Source: Xiphophorus maculatus
Taxonomy: Eukaryota > Chordata > Actinopteri > Cyprinodontiformes > Poeciliidae
NCBI RefSeq assembly: GCF_002775205.1
Contig: NC_036447.1
Coordinates: 9,536,501 to 9,600,500 of the forward strand
Direction: 5' to 3'
Length of the DNA: 64,000 nucleotides
The notes beneath the pieces are model-generated. The model did no database searches and was not told the origin of the DNA. It was given only the letters and a program-made list of their open reading frames with translations. The translations under genes and the position numbers were made by a program. Positions 37,205 to 46,799 of the stretch are shown here, one piece after another (the stretch's first letter is position 1; each line of letters starts with the position of its first letter).

Positions 37205-38019
37205 TGCTCCTCATATGGGTGAATTTTGATTCAGCTGCATCTCCTAAAAGAACTGCAAACTGGTGAAATCTAGTTTGTTGATCACTTTGGTCAGAACATG
37301 TTAATTCTTTTTTTCCTTCTACTATGTTGCTGAACACATGTTTCTGCTATACCCTACAAAAACATACCCTAACCATCTGTCATGTATGACTTGTTTTTTT
37401 TTTTTACGTTTCAGTTTGCCTGAAAAGCTCCGAACAAGAAAGCTCATAGTACAATCCAACTTCACAGGACATAAAATGATCAAACGACAATTAAAGCAGA
37501 AAAAATATTCCCACTTGTCGGCTTTCTCTGATAGCGACTGAGCAATCAAATCGAAGCCAAGTGGTTTTTCTTTTCTTTTAGTTGTATCACTGCACACAAT
37601 AACAGATTTTTTTACTGGTCACCTCGCATTCACAGAGGTCGGTCACCTGGTTGCAAGTTAACACAAACACACATCACAGTCTGTATTTTTTTTGCATTGC
37701 AATGCACCTTGTCAAAGGAGCTGGAACATAAAACATAAAACTGAGCTTCACTGCGGTCACATCATGCTGCATGGCTGAACGACAGCTGAGTAAGAATCAG
37801 CTGATAGTAAACAGTAATAGTGTACTGCAGCTTTAAACAAATAATTGCACTATATGTTGTTCAGTTTCATTTAAGAATACAAAATTTCATATATTAGAAA
37901 ATATTTTCTGTAAAATATGATCTGGTCTTTACTTCTGAGATTATTTAAATCCAGTCTCGAGTGAACAAAATCACACAGAAGATTTCAACAGTTTCAATAT
38001 TTACTTGGCACAAAAAAGC

Positions 38020-38470
38020 ACATTAGAAGAGCAACTCTGTGTGGAAAAGCTACAGGTGCAACCCTGCTGCTTTCATAGGTTTTTGGAGGAAAATTCGGAG
38101 ATGCATTTGATTCTGTCCATCAATCCGGTTGGCAATTTCCATGTAATGTCCATCACATCAGTCTGTTTGCGAAAGCTTGGCCCAAACTGGGACATTAGCA
38201 GGACAATAATCACAAATACGGCAGCCAATCTGAATCCTAATGACTGAAGCAGAATATAAACAGGATTTTTTTTAAATGGCTGGATTAAAGTCCAGACCTT
38301 GATTTAAAATGCTATGATATAAGAACAAGAACTGTGCCGACATGAATCCCCACAACTCTCCATGAACTGAAGCAATGCTGTGAGAAAGAGTGCCTAAAAA
38401 TTCTTCAATAAGGTTGTAAAACTGAAAAGGTCATACAGGAGCAGTATTTGCAGCGCAAGTGGGGTTAATC
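38020..38470 (+). pseudogene. Tc1/mariner transposase relic (C-terminal part)
   Basis: The stretch AATCCTAATGACTGAAG…GGATTAAAGTCCAGACCTTG followed by ELKQCCEKE (about 38360-38390) and CATACAGGAGCAG matches the layout of the 3' end of a common fish Tc1-like transposase (…SPDLN…, …LKQCC.KEW…, …SYRK…). Stops and frameshifts throughout. Confidence 0.55.
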
Positions 38471-38907
38471 ATAGAAAACAGTAACATTTTGCACACGCTG
38501 TGCTTCCGTCTTGACTTTGTCTTTGTTTGGCAGTGATTTCTTTTGTTCACTTAAGGTTTAATTCAATTGATTTTCTTTAGAACCACCAGAGCCATCAACA
38601 AAGAGAGTGTAGTTTCTGTTTAGTAATGCTGTGCATTTGACTTGTATTCAGTCATTGTGCACAGAGTAAGTTTGAAGTCAGTTCATAGGAAAGAGGCTGA
38701 TGTTCCTGCAGTGCAGGCATTGTTGCTTTGAGAATGGAACAAAAAATACAACAGCAAAAATATTATTTTTAGCATCTTCAAACCCAAAGTTAGGAAAAGT
38801 GACCCGTTCGGATTGATCAGATATTGCAAAGCACAACAATGCAAAATCTTCACCTAATCAAATAAATTCCCTGAGATGTTTTTTCCAAGATGGAAACAAC
38901 ACTACCT

Positions 38908-38944
38908 TGTTTTGTATGCCAGTGTTTCACTGGCATACAAAACA
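38908..38944. repeat. perfect 17-bp inverted repeat, 3-nt loop
   Basis: TGTTTTGTATGCCAGTG (38908-38924) pairs exactly with CACTGGCATACAAAACA (38928-38944) around TTT. It is the longest and tightest perfect hairpin seen in the window. It lies about 0.8 kb past the mchr1 stop codon on the gene's 3' side. Confidence 0.92.
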
Positions 38945-39405
38945 TACAAAAATTCACATTCACTGTTAAAATAACTGATATGTAGCCACAAGCATAAGGA
39001 CACAATTCAAGACTCCACCTTGATAAAAACAGCCCACAGCCGTGAAAAGACAAAATTCAAAGGTTCAGGAAAAACTGAAAACCATGTAAGACCAAAATGA
39101 CAGAAATGTTATATTATGGCTTACACATTCATGACAAAAACACAGACTGACACCACAAGATAGGTGTGCCAAAGAAAGTCGATACTGCACAAGTGTCATA
39201 GAGTTCTACATTGAAGCCTTTCGAAGGAAAATTTGGCAGACAAAAAACTTCTGCTTCACAAGCAACAGGAATAACTGAAAGCCTTTTTGGTCATTAGCAA
39301 AACTTAAATTCTCTAAGAAATGGGACACTGGGCTTCCTGCAGCTGCCAAACCAACAGAAACAAACACCTAAAATACAAACCCACACATTTTGAGCGGATG
39401 AACTA

Positions 39406-39411
39406 TTTAAT
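39406..39411 (-). terminator. mchr1: possible mchr1 poly(A) signal (ATTAAA)
   Basis: The minus strand reads ATTAAA 324 bp past the mchr1 stop codon. No canonical AATAAA was found closer. The assignment rests only on position and hexamer. Confidence 0.3.
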
Positions 39412-39734
39412 GATATTCTAATTTGAGGTACACCTGTTTATGTGTGTACAACTGGAACACTCTTTACCAAGTCCTTTGAGAATTTTCACATCTCCTTTGA
39501 CCCCCAGACCTGCAGCGGGTCTTATCCTGTATACCTCTGACTGGATCTGCATGTTAGTGTCATTCTGTATTTTCTTTTTTTTTGTTTTCTTTCATGTGAA
39601 TATAGATCAAATTTAACAAAAAATGAGTACATTTAGACAATGCTTTTCCCCACTAACCAATTGTTGAGCAAGCCCCTATTTTGACAGGAAAAATCTGGGA
39701 TTAAACAGATTTATCAGTGATATTTACAGATTTA

Positions 39735-40750
39735 TCACTGTGGGGGATCATTGGAGGGCAACATCTCCCTGGAGGCCTGCTCCTGCTGAGCCCCTTCTGG
39801 TACAATCCTCATGCTGACACTGTCTGTGGTGCTCGGGTTTACTCTGAACTTCCTGTTGATTGGCCGCACCGCCCGGAGGAAATGTCTCTTGAAGGTCTCA
39901 CTGAGAACAATGTAGAGAAATGGGTTGATGCAGCTGTTTGCGTAACCCATGCTGATGGCAATGTTATACGCATATGAGAAAGCTATGCTTGGGTTCTGCA
40001 CCCCGAGATGGATAAGCTGCAGGATGTAGTAAGGAGCCCAGCAGGTAAAGAAAGCGAGGCAGATGGCCACCGCCATCCGGGTCACCTTCCTGGTCCGCAC
40101 TCTTAAACTGCGTGGGGGCAGCGGTGCCACGCTGGCGGACATGTGTTGTAGGATCTTGAAGAACACCAGGCAGATGATGACCAAAGGGATTGCAAAAGCC
40201 AAGAAAAACTGATAAAGTGTAAACCAGTACGTGTCATTGACCAAATCTGGGAGAAGGAGAGCACAAGCAACCAGTCCATCCGGCAGAGGCATCAGACCAG
40301 TGTACATCCACACAGGGATGATTGTGAACATGGACAGGACCCACACCAGTCCGATGACCAGTACAGCTACGTATGGTGTTCGGATGTGGTTGAAGCGGAT
40401 CGGGTGAACAGTCGCCAAGTAGCGGTCAAGGGTCATTGCAGTGAGGATGTAAGTGCTGACAATCTGGCTGTTGGAGTCGAGGGCAGTGATGACCGTGCAC
40501 ATGGCCGCACCGAAGTGCCACGTACCGTTGCCCAGCAACTGGTGGATGAGGAACGGCATGCCAAGAAGAAACAGGAGATCGACGATTGACAAGTTTAAGA
40601 TGAATATGTCTGGGACTGTTTGCTTGGCACGACACTTTGTCTTCTTCAGAATTGTGTAAATGACGATGCAGTTCCCGATGATGCCCAGGAAACAGATGAT
40701 TCCAAAGATGACAGGCAGACTGGCACCGCAGTGAGGGGCATCATCTTCAG
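39735..40750 (-). CDS. mchr1: mchr1 exon 2 (TM1 to C-terminus)
   Basis: Acceptor TTGTTCCAG on the minus strand, with AG at 40752-40751. The first two bases complete an Ala codon split with exon 1, then EDDAPHCGASLPVIFGII. All seven transmembrane segments are here. The cytoplasmic tail after NPFLY carries basic FKRHFLRAVRPINRKFR and ends SNDPPQ. A frame beginning at 40592 is only an internal TTG; the true exon extends to 40750. Confidence 0.93.
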
Positions 40751-41596
40751 CTGGAACAAAACAATGACCATCAATTCAAAAATACTAAGAAAACTACTCT
40801 ATCATCATCTGAAAGGGATTATCCTGCAGGGTGAGTTGAAGAGGCAAAAGAAAGATTTGATGACTCTGGACTATTTAGAGACTACACAAAGAAAAACGGA
40901 CATCCTTTTCTCTCTATGCATCAACCTTGTGAAGTACCAGTGCCGTCCTTTTGGCCAAACAATTTGTACAAAGTACTGACAGAAGAAGTGCTGGCATTTG
41001 TGCCTCTGGTGATTTTATTCCATATAGTTATTTCATAAACATGATATAATTTCTCATGTAAAACGGTTGCAATAAATTTGTCCACATGTTCATATAATTT
41101 TATTTTTCCATTCTTACTTCAATGTCATATTTAGATGTTTTATTCAGAAAGCTCTTGCACCATTGTGGAAGCTTTCTAATAAGACCTTTTATTCTTAGTT
41201 TTTTTTTTTCTAAAGAAAGAAAAATAAACCAAACCTTTATATATCAAATTTAAAAAGATATTGCTCTTAAGTACTTTAAACCATGTAGGAAAATCTTACT
41301 TAAATCTTTCAATTCTTTCTTTTTCATGCTTGTGGCTTTAATTAAAATAGGTCAACACTGACAAAACAGGTTACACAATTTCTACAATATTTTTAGTTAA
41401 ATAACAATGAGAGTTTAGTTATTACTATTATTATATGTTGTCTCATGCCATTACTTTTAATACTTATTGACAATAATTCTTGCCATATTAATAGAACTAA
41501 AAATAAAATTCATGTTACAGTCAATCAAACAATTAACTTACCTCTTGTTAAATTTGAGTCTCCACTAGAAAAATAAGAAACGTTCAAGAAATCCAT
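39735..41596 (-). CDS. mchr1: melanin-concentrating hormone receptor 1, complete two-exon gene
   Basis: Class A rhodopsin-type GPCR for the neuropeptide MCH, Gi/Gq-coupled in the family, in the plasma membrane of neurons. Exon 1 (41596-41542) and exon 2 (40750-39735) join through a GTAAGT…CCAG intron of 791 bp to give 356 residues. Start MDFLNVSYFSS; N-glycosylation motifs NVS and NLT at 5 and 16. TM1 contains GIIGNCIVIY. TM3 has the MCH-binding Asp at 110 (ITALDSNSQ) and DRY at 127-129. The TM3-ECL2 disulphide would be C103-C181. TM6 FFTCWAPYY starts at 252 and TM7 NPFLY is at 294-298. MCHR1 is preferred over MCHR2 because of VPDIFI, HQLLGNGTWHFG and the ILTAM..DRYLATVHPI block. Two-exon structure matches mammalian MCHR1. 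The a/b teleost paralogue is not resolved. Confidence 0.93.
41542..41596 (-). CDS. mchr1: mchr1 exon 1 (N-terminal extracellular segment)
   Basis: Minus-strand ATG at 41596-41594, 18 codons plus one base (MDFLNVSYFSSGDSNLTR), then donor GTAAGT. It is too short to be found as an ORF. Supported by an in-frame junction to exon 2, two N-glycosylation motifs and a stop (TAA) directly before the ATG in the same frame context. The equivalent human exon is also short and extracellular. Confidence 0.85.
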
Positions 41597-41880
41597 TAGT
41601 TAAAATGTAACCTCAAGCAAGGATTTTGTTTTCTCTTCGTCTTTCTCTTGAAAAACGGACTATTTCTCAGGTAAATGGACCTAAACCGGACCGCAGCGGA
41701 AGTCCTTTCTGGTCCTGATTCCAGATGTGTCTGTGGAAGCTTTCCCAGTCTGAACGCGGTGTGCGGGGTGCGTGTGCTCCGGTGCGCGCTTCCCTCACCG
41801 ATATGGATTGAAAACGCATCCCATCGATGAGCAGCTTCAGAGAGTCTGACTCCGCTCTGCTCTGAGCTCGCTGCATGGAT
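41597..41880 (-). promoter_or_regulatory. mchr1: mchr1 5' UTR / promoter-proximal region with upstream ORF
   Basis: GC- and CpG-richer than its surroundings (minus strand: GTCCGGTTTAGGTCC, GGAAGCGCGCACCGGAGC). It contains an upstream ORF of 69 codons (41876-41667) out of frame with the receptor and ending before its ATG, which could lower receptor translation if transcribed. No clear TATA box. The transcription start cannot be placed. Confidence 0.5.
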
Positions 41881-41964
41881 TTAATAAGTCTCTAATGTTA
41901 AAGAGACTCCCGTGGTGTCAGTCACCATGGGAGGAAATTATTATGCTGGTTACACCTGACCATG

Positions 41965-41998
<34 letters not shown>

Positions 41999-42010
41999 GT
42001 GTGTGTGTGC
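41965..42010. repeat. (GT)n microsatellite
   Basis: About 45 bp of GT repeats with one GC interruption, just upstream of mchr1. Confidence 0.95.
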
Positions 42011-42563
42011 GGAGAGGTGCAGTTTCCCAGGCATGCTTTTAATCCAATGTGTGTGTTAATGGTTTGCTCCAAAGCAAGGTTGAAACAGGTCGCGGAGACT
42101 GCATCAACCTTACAAAAAGGTTGGCACACAGCATAATAAAAAAAGCGACACATTTCCATTAAATGTTATTTAATGGAAAATAAAAATCATAGAAAACACT
42201 CAGAATTTTTTTATTTTATTATTTTTTACTTTTTTTCTATTAACTTGTGTTTATTTGATGGTTTTCTAAATCCTACAATAAAAAAGTTTCGCGCAGTTTC
42301 TGATCCGCAACAATTTTCAGACCTGTCTGTACCGCCAGAGGGCGCTGTTTTGACTTTGTTTATTAAATCTAGATGTGATCGACATCATGTGGACTTAACA
42401 GTGGATCTGTTTTATTCTTGAGATCTGGTCAGACTTCAGATTTAGTGGAAAGAAAAGGTTTGCAAATGGCTATAAATGTGACTTTGTGTAAGAGTCTGTA
42501 GGTGTGAGTTAAGTACCTGCACTCAACTAATTACCCTACATCCTGTGGGGTTGCCATTATGTT

Positions 42564-42571
42564 AAAAAGAC
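42564..42571 (+). repeat. 8-bp target-site duplication, left
   Basis: AAAAAGAC directly before CAGGCACG. It is repeated exactly at 44822-44829 after the right end of the element. Confidence 0.93.
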
Positions 42572-42824
42572 CAGGCACGTGCAGAGGGGGGGGGGGGGGC
42601 TGGGGGGGCTTGAGCACCTGCCCTTTTTGCTCCTTGCCCTAAAGTGCCCTTTTGGTCCAATTTTTTTTTTTTTTTTTTGTCTGTTTTTTTAAAGTTAATT
42701 TCCCAAGCCCTCCTCTGATATGTACTAAAATTATTATTATTTTTTTTGTTGTTGTTTTTATTTAAAGAAAAACAACATAATAAGCCCTTTGGGTCACCTT
42801 ATTACCTTTGACCTTTTGTCCGTG

Positions 42825-42912
42825 ACGCATGACGCAGCTGCCTCCCGCTCAGTCAGTGCGACTGCGCAGTAGCTTACTGCGGAGCTCAACGTGGAGGAGG
42901 AAGGAAGGAAAA
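42825..42912 (+). promoter_or_regulatory. putative leader exon of the hAT zinc-finger gene
   Basis: GC-rich, TATA-less sequence (GACGCATGACGCAGCTGCC, GACTGCGCAGTAGC) ends at donor GTAAGG (42913). The next acceptor, CTTTTTTCAG at 43811-43820, sits seven bases before the ATG. This makes a non-coding first exon likely. Neither transcription start nor splicing can be verified here. Confidence 0.45.
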
Positions 42913-43394
42913 GTAAGGAAAACTGTTCTTATCTATCGATTCAGTATTTTATCATACAGACATTAGGCTGTTGTTGTTGTCCTATTAGCTAGCTGTTAGC
43001 TAACGAGTTTGGTAGCAAAGCAAGATAACTAAAAAGCTTCTTCCCTGTATCGCTAATGATAGCGGTCATTCTTCATTATTGCTGATGGGGCCACATCAAC
43101 GATCCAAAACCGATCATCTCTCTATAATGAATATATGTCCGATTATCTAATTTCCTTTGCTGCATAATGTATATTAATTGCATTTATTCTGGCATTAGGT
43201 TAATGTATCTTGAAGGGGAATAGAATTTACAAAACTGCTTGAATTATAATGATTTATTTTTTTTAAACAAAAAGTTTTATTTTATTTTTTTTAATTAAAT
43301 AACTAAATTTTGTCTTGTTAACTTAAAAAGTTCTTTGCAAAACAAACTTTTATTTGCACACATCAGAATTCTTTTGTTGCAATTTTCGGCCCTG

Positions 43395-43690
43395 CCCACG
43401 ACGTCATGTGAGAAGCAAGCAAAACTTTGAATCACAAACAAAAACTTACAATAGCAAGAAAAGATTTATGACATGAGCAAATAAGTTTGTTCACAAATAA
43501 TTTTTCTCACTTTGAGACATAAATCTCTGATTTTAATTTTAAAAAAAAAATTTTAAGCAAAACTTTTGTTTAAAAATTGTTTCAATTCAAAATGTATTGA
43601 TCACAATTGTATTTTATTTAGTTGAGGTTATTATTATATTTTTAATAGAATAATTGTGAAACATATTGAGTTCCACAGCAGAGGCCTCCT
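43395..43690. repeat. dispersed repeat segment within the hAT intron
   Basis: Shares ordered motifs with 36310-36530 (CCTGCCCACGACGTCATGTG, GCAAGCAAAAC, CAAACAAAAACTT, ATAATTGTGAAACATATT). Either another element is nested here, or both regions descend from the same longer transposon. Confidence 0.5.
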
Positions 43691-43827
43691 TTTCTCTGAA
43701 ATTAATATTATGTTGTGCTAAGGACTGAAAAACATATTGGTTTAAACACAAAGGTAAATAATTGGTAGTGTGGTTAATACAGTGTTCTTATCATAATTAA
43801 TTATGTTTTGCTTTTTTCAGTTCAAAG

Positions 43828-44637
43828 ATGCCACGTAAAGAAAGACGGCAGAAACAAAAAAGAAAAGAATTGATAGATGCAGCAAAAGGTAGTGGATTGT
43901 TGACCGACTGGGTCAGAACGAGTACTGCAGGTACGAACAAAAAAAAATGTTCTTAACATTATCAACATGTAACCTTTGGTAGTGAACAATATATTTAATA
44001 TTACAGGGCATCTGTTGTGTTTTTCTTATGCTAAGATGTGCTAAATTTAGGTGTAGAATAATGATTAGTTTGTTTCTTGCTCCCAGATGGACAGAAGGAA
44101 AGTGATAGATCAGAGGAGGAGACAAAAATGCAGTCAACAACACAGGAAGACAGGCAAGGAGAGGGACAACAGTCAGAAATCAAAGACACAGAAATGCAGT
44201 CAACACAGGAAGACAGGCAAGGAGAGGGACAACAGTCAGAAATAAACACTATGGATGAAAATGCAGAGCAACAAGTCAGAGAGAAGCCATTCATATTTTT
44301 AATGGACCTTCCACACCCAAATGACCCAGCACATGTCTTGCAATTCAACATAAAATATGATGAAGCATTTATCCAAAATTGTGTAAACCAAGGACCATGC
44401 CAACCAGAGCTGTCATTTCCTAAAAATGAAGAAGGAAGGTCTTTTCAAAATAAATGGTATAAGAGTAACCCATGGCTGGAGTATTCTCCCAGTTTAAATT
44501 CCATGTTTTGTTTTAGCTGTCGTGTTTTTTTGAATGAAGAAAAGCACATGTTCTGCAAATCATGGAAGACAATAGGATTAAACAGATGGAACAAAGCATT
44601 ACAGAAAATTAAAGAGCACAGTGGATCATATGCATAG
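43828..44637 (+). CDS. TTF-type zinc-finger protein of a hAT element (two exons, 217 residues)
   Basis: Exons 43828-43930 and 44087-44637 join in phase (donor GTACGA, acceptor CTCCCAG) to give 217 residues. The N-terminus is basic (MPRKERRQKQKRKELIDAAK) and may be a nuclear localisation signal. An acidic/Gln region with a 22-residue tandem repeat (MQSTQEDRQGEGQQSEI) follows. The C-terminal third is a TTF/BED-like finger: FQNKWYKSNPWLEYSPSLNS, MFCFSCRVF, FCKSWKTIGLNRWNKALQKI, then KEHSGSYA and a stop. This domain binds DNA in ZMYM1-type and other hAT-derived proteins. The stop falls where a second histidine ligand would normally follow the HxGS-type turn, so the finger may be incomplete. No catalytic domain. 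An intact frame suggests either recent decay or selection. Confidence 0.75.
44126..44248 (+). repeat. 66-bp coding tandem duplication
   Basis: ATGCAGTCAACA at 44128 recurs at 44194. The units are almost identical, the first having an extra ACA codon. The frame is kept, giving two 22-residue repeats. Confidence 0.9.
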
Positions 44638-44821
44638 TGTTATGCTCCATATAGAGTTTTTCCTTAGCTTATATTGTATGTCTCACAATTTTGTAATTTA
44701 TCATTTTTATTAAGCTCTGAAAGCTGTGTGGTTTTGTTAATAGTCTTTCCTAGAATGCGGTTAGATGTGCCCTTTTTTTTTTTTGAGCACCTGCTCTTTC
44801 AGTGGTCTCTGCACGGGCCTG

Positions 44822-44829
44822 AAAAAGAC
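44822..44829 (+). repeat. 8-bp target-site duplication, right
   Basis: AAAAAGAC directly after the terminal CCTG at 44821; identical to 42564-42571. Confidence 0.93.
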
Positions 44830-45334
44830 TGATGCTTGCCACTGCTGACATGATCCTTTTGTTTGAAGAATCTCTTGTCAGAATAATTCACACATCCTGA
44901 CAACAGGAACAGAATAAGACTCGACACAGTGAGCTGCAGAATGAAGATTTTGGCTGCAGGGACTTTTAAATAGGAAGAAATTAGTTTTCAGTGGCAATGA
45001 ATTCTTCATTTTGACAAGGCAGAGCAGATACAGCAGAAGAGCTGATGTAGGACTACTTTCTATGGTAATGAAAAGTAAAAAGTTAGTAGCAGGAGATGGA
45101 CAGCCTTTCATTGTTGGCAGGATTATCTCAGCTGATGCCTGTTAGTTACCAAACAGAAAGTCAGACCAGATGTTGCTTCTATAAAGAGAAAAAATGTTAA
45201 GAAAAAAGCATAAAATTAACAGTTGAAATAACAGCAAATTATGCAAATTGGAGAGAAATAGAAGGAGAAAGTTACAGAGTGAGTAAGTGGTCAGTAGCCT
45301 AAGAAGCCTAAGTCTACAGTAGCTTTTTTTTTTT
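44830..45334. other. no recognisable content
   Basis: AT-rich intergenic DNA between the hAT element and a SINE. No coding frame or repeat family was recognised. Confidence 0.5.
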
Positions 45335-45504
45335 TTTTTCTCTGGAGAGCTTTTGCGGCGCTAGTGGCTCATATTTTTGCGACAGTAGGCAGACAGGAAG
45401 GAGGGTGAGGAGAGGGGGAAGACATGCGGCAAAGGTCGTCGGGACCGGGAGTCGAACCCACGACGTCCGCATCGAGGACTAAGGCCTCCAAACGTGGGGC
45501 GTGC
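45335..45504 (-). repeat. tRNA-derived SINE, copy 4, 5'-truncated and diverged
   Basis: The minus strand reads GCACGCCCCACGTTTGGAGG, then GTGGGTTCGACTCCCGG (box B) and TTTGCCGCATGTCTTCC, matching the family at 322-527. The box A half is missing, and the body after CCTGTCTGCC is more diverged than in the other copies. Confidence 0.7.
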
Positions 45505-45564
45505 TGCCCTCCATATGTTTGTGCGTGCCCTATATGACTTGTGGCAACCTGTAAACAGGACATT

Positions 45565-46190
45565 TTGTCAGGGTTCTGGGTTGTTTTGAGGTTTGATTAT
45601 TAGATTCTAGTTTGATTATCATTCTGCATTCCTCAGTTTATTAGCTCAGTGTTTCTCAATTCCGGTCCTCACAACCCCCTGCCCTGCATGTTTTAGGTGT
45701 TTCCCTTCTGCCACACACCTGGATTGAGTCTTTGGGTGATTAACAGGCTCCTGCAGTACTTGGTGGCTGCAGAAGACGTCATGCAACCATTTGAATCAGC
45801 TGTTCTGGTATAGAGGCACATCTAAACCATGCAGAGCAGGCGAGACTGAGGACTGGAATTGAGAAGCACTGGATTAGCTCAACCTTGATTCTGTTCTAAT
45901 TTAGTTTAGTCCTTTCTTAGTTATTCCAGTTTACTTATGTTACTTGTGTCTTGTTTTATAGCTCTCCTGTTTCTCCCTCGCCCACTCTCTCTCTCTTTAC
46001 CCTCTGTCTGACTTCTGCTTTCTCCTTTCACTCCTGCAACCTGTTAGTTAATCATCCAGCATTCACCTTCACAATCTTTAAACACTTCTCCTGCCCTCAC
46101 TGCTGGTTCCTACTGATTATTCCCTGTACTGTTCCTCCATGTACTCGACACCTCTGCATGTAAACCCAGTTTACATCGACAAATCATGAC
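45565..46190 (+). mobile_element. possible solo LTR split by a MITE
   Basis: TGTCAGGGTTCTGGGTTG starts at about 45565 and CGACAAATCATGAC ends near 46190. The interval without the MITE (about 400 bp) has pyrimidine-rich LTR-like sequence. The ends are suggestive only and no flanking duplication was confirmed. Confidence 0.3.
45647..45871. mobile_element. 225-bp hAT-type MITE with 25-bp TIRs
   Basis: Left CAGTGTTTCTCAATTCCGGT CCTCA and right TGAGGACTGGAATTGAGAAG CACTG are inverted repeats with two mismatches in 25. The flanks TATTAGCT (45639-45646) and GATTAGCT (45872-45879) are an 8-bp duplication with one mismatch. No coding capacity. It has inserted into a pre-existing LTR-like sequence. 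Confidence 0.88.
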
Positions 46191-46697
46191 CCTTTCATCT
46201 GGCTTTCTTCTTCCCAAAAGAGAATTTGTGGACTCCTAAATTAATAACTGTCTTGATGGCAGAGTCTCCCATCTGCGCCATAAAGGTTTGATGCTGTAGT
46301 GGATCTCTTGGATGCATCCCTAATTAATGCTCTCCTTGTTCAACAATGCAGTTTAGGTTGACAACCATGTCTTTGTTTTGCATTTGTGCCATACTCTTTC
46401 CACGTTTGCGTGACGCATTGATCACTGCCCTGTGAGTTGCTCATGTATTATTTAATACCCTAACTTTCTAAGCCATTCGTTCTGGCCTGCATCATGTTTC
46501 TTGATGGTCATGATGTTGTATGTTTACTTACTTTGTCTAGCAAACATTTGAAACCTTCTTAGAATAGCTGTTTGTATGCTTCACTTTATAATTGTCCCTG
46601 TAGACATTTTGCCTTGTAGGTAAGGTAAGGTAAAGATTGCAAAATCACAGCCAAAATCACTTTAAAAAGGTGAGTAACCCCCCCCTCCCTCCCCCCC

Positions 46698-46736
46698 CAC
46701 CACACACACACACACACACACGCACACACACACACA
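46698..46736. repeat. (CA)n microsatellite
   Basis: CA repeats preceded by a run of C (CCCCCCCTCCCTCCCC), a potential structure-forming tract. Confidence 0.95.
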
Positions 46737-46799
46737 AAATGAAAAGGAAAGTGTCTGGCTTGAATTTTAATTAACTGTAAAAATCTAAATTAATTGTTG

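Larger units (their letters stand above)
18661..39734. other. gene-poor intergenic region between usp43 and mchr1
   Basis: About 21 kb with no convincing host coding exon, apart from one weak candidate at 27996-28070. Contents recognised: a hAT-type MITE (20462-20760), an exact 37-bp direct repeat pair (22422, 23954), a truncated L2-tail SINE (24957-25090), a fold-back MITE (25790-26345), a LINE reverse-transcriptase relic (30180-30620), a Tol2-like hAT end (30867-31040), a probable solo LTR with a Pro/Ala-rich frame (31420-32625), a CpG-rich pyrimidine-rich stretch (32700-33180), a 1.4-kb TIR element (34879-36282), a (GT)n array (37112-37202), a Tc1 relic (38020-38470) and several perfect hairpins. 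The remainder is AT-rich without visible structure. Confidence 0.7.
42572..44821 (+). mobile_element. complete 2250-bp hAT-type transposon carrying a zinc-finger gene
   Basis: Left terminus CAGGCACGTGCAGAG; right terminus, read inward on the minus strand, CAGGCCCGTGCAGAG (14 of 15). An exact 8-bp duplication AAAAAGAC flanks it (42564-42571, 44822-44829), the length typical of hAT insertion. A 12-bp subterminal motif TTGAGCACCTGC occurs in the same orientation near both ends (42610-42621, 44783-44794). The element carries a GC-rich leader with a splice donor (GTAAGG at 42913), a T-rich acceptor at 43819-43820 and a two-exon open frame (43828-44637), but no DUF4371/hAT catalytic domain, so it is non-autonomous. 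A G-run (42586-42608) lies just inside the left end. Confidence 0.9.

Noticed and set aside
37022..37337. Cys/Val and Thr/His repeat peptides
   Set aside because: Translations of the (GT)n microsatellite.
40386..40979. Plus-strand frames opposite mchr1 exon 2
   Set aside because: Shadows of the receptor gene.
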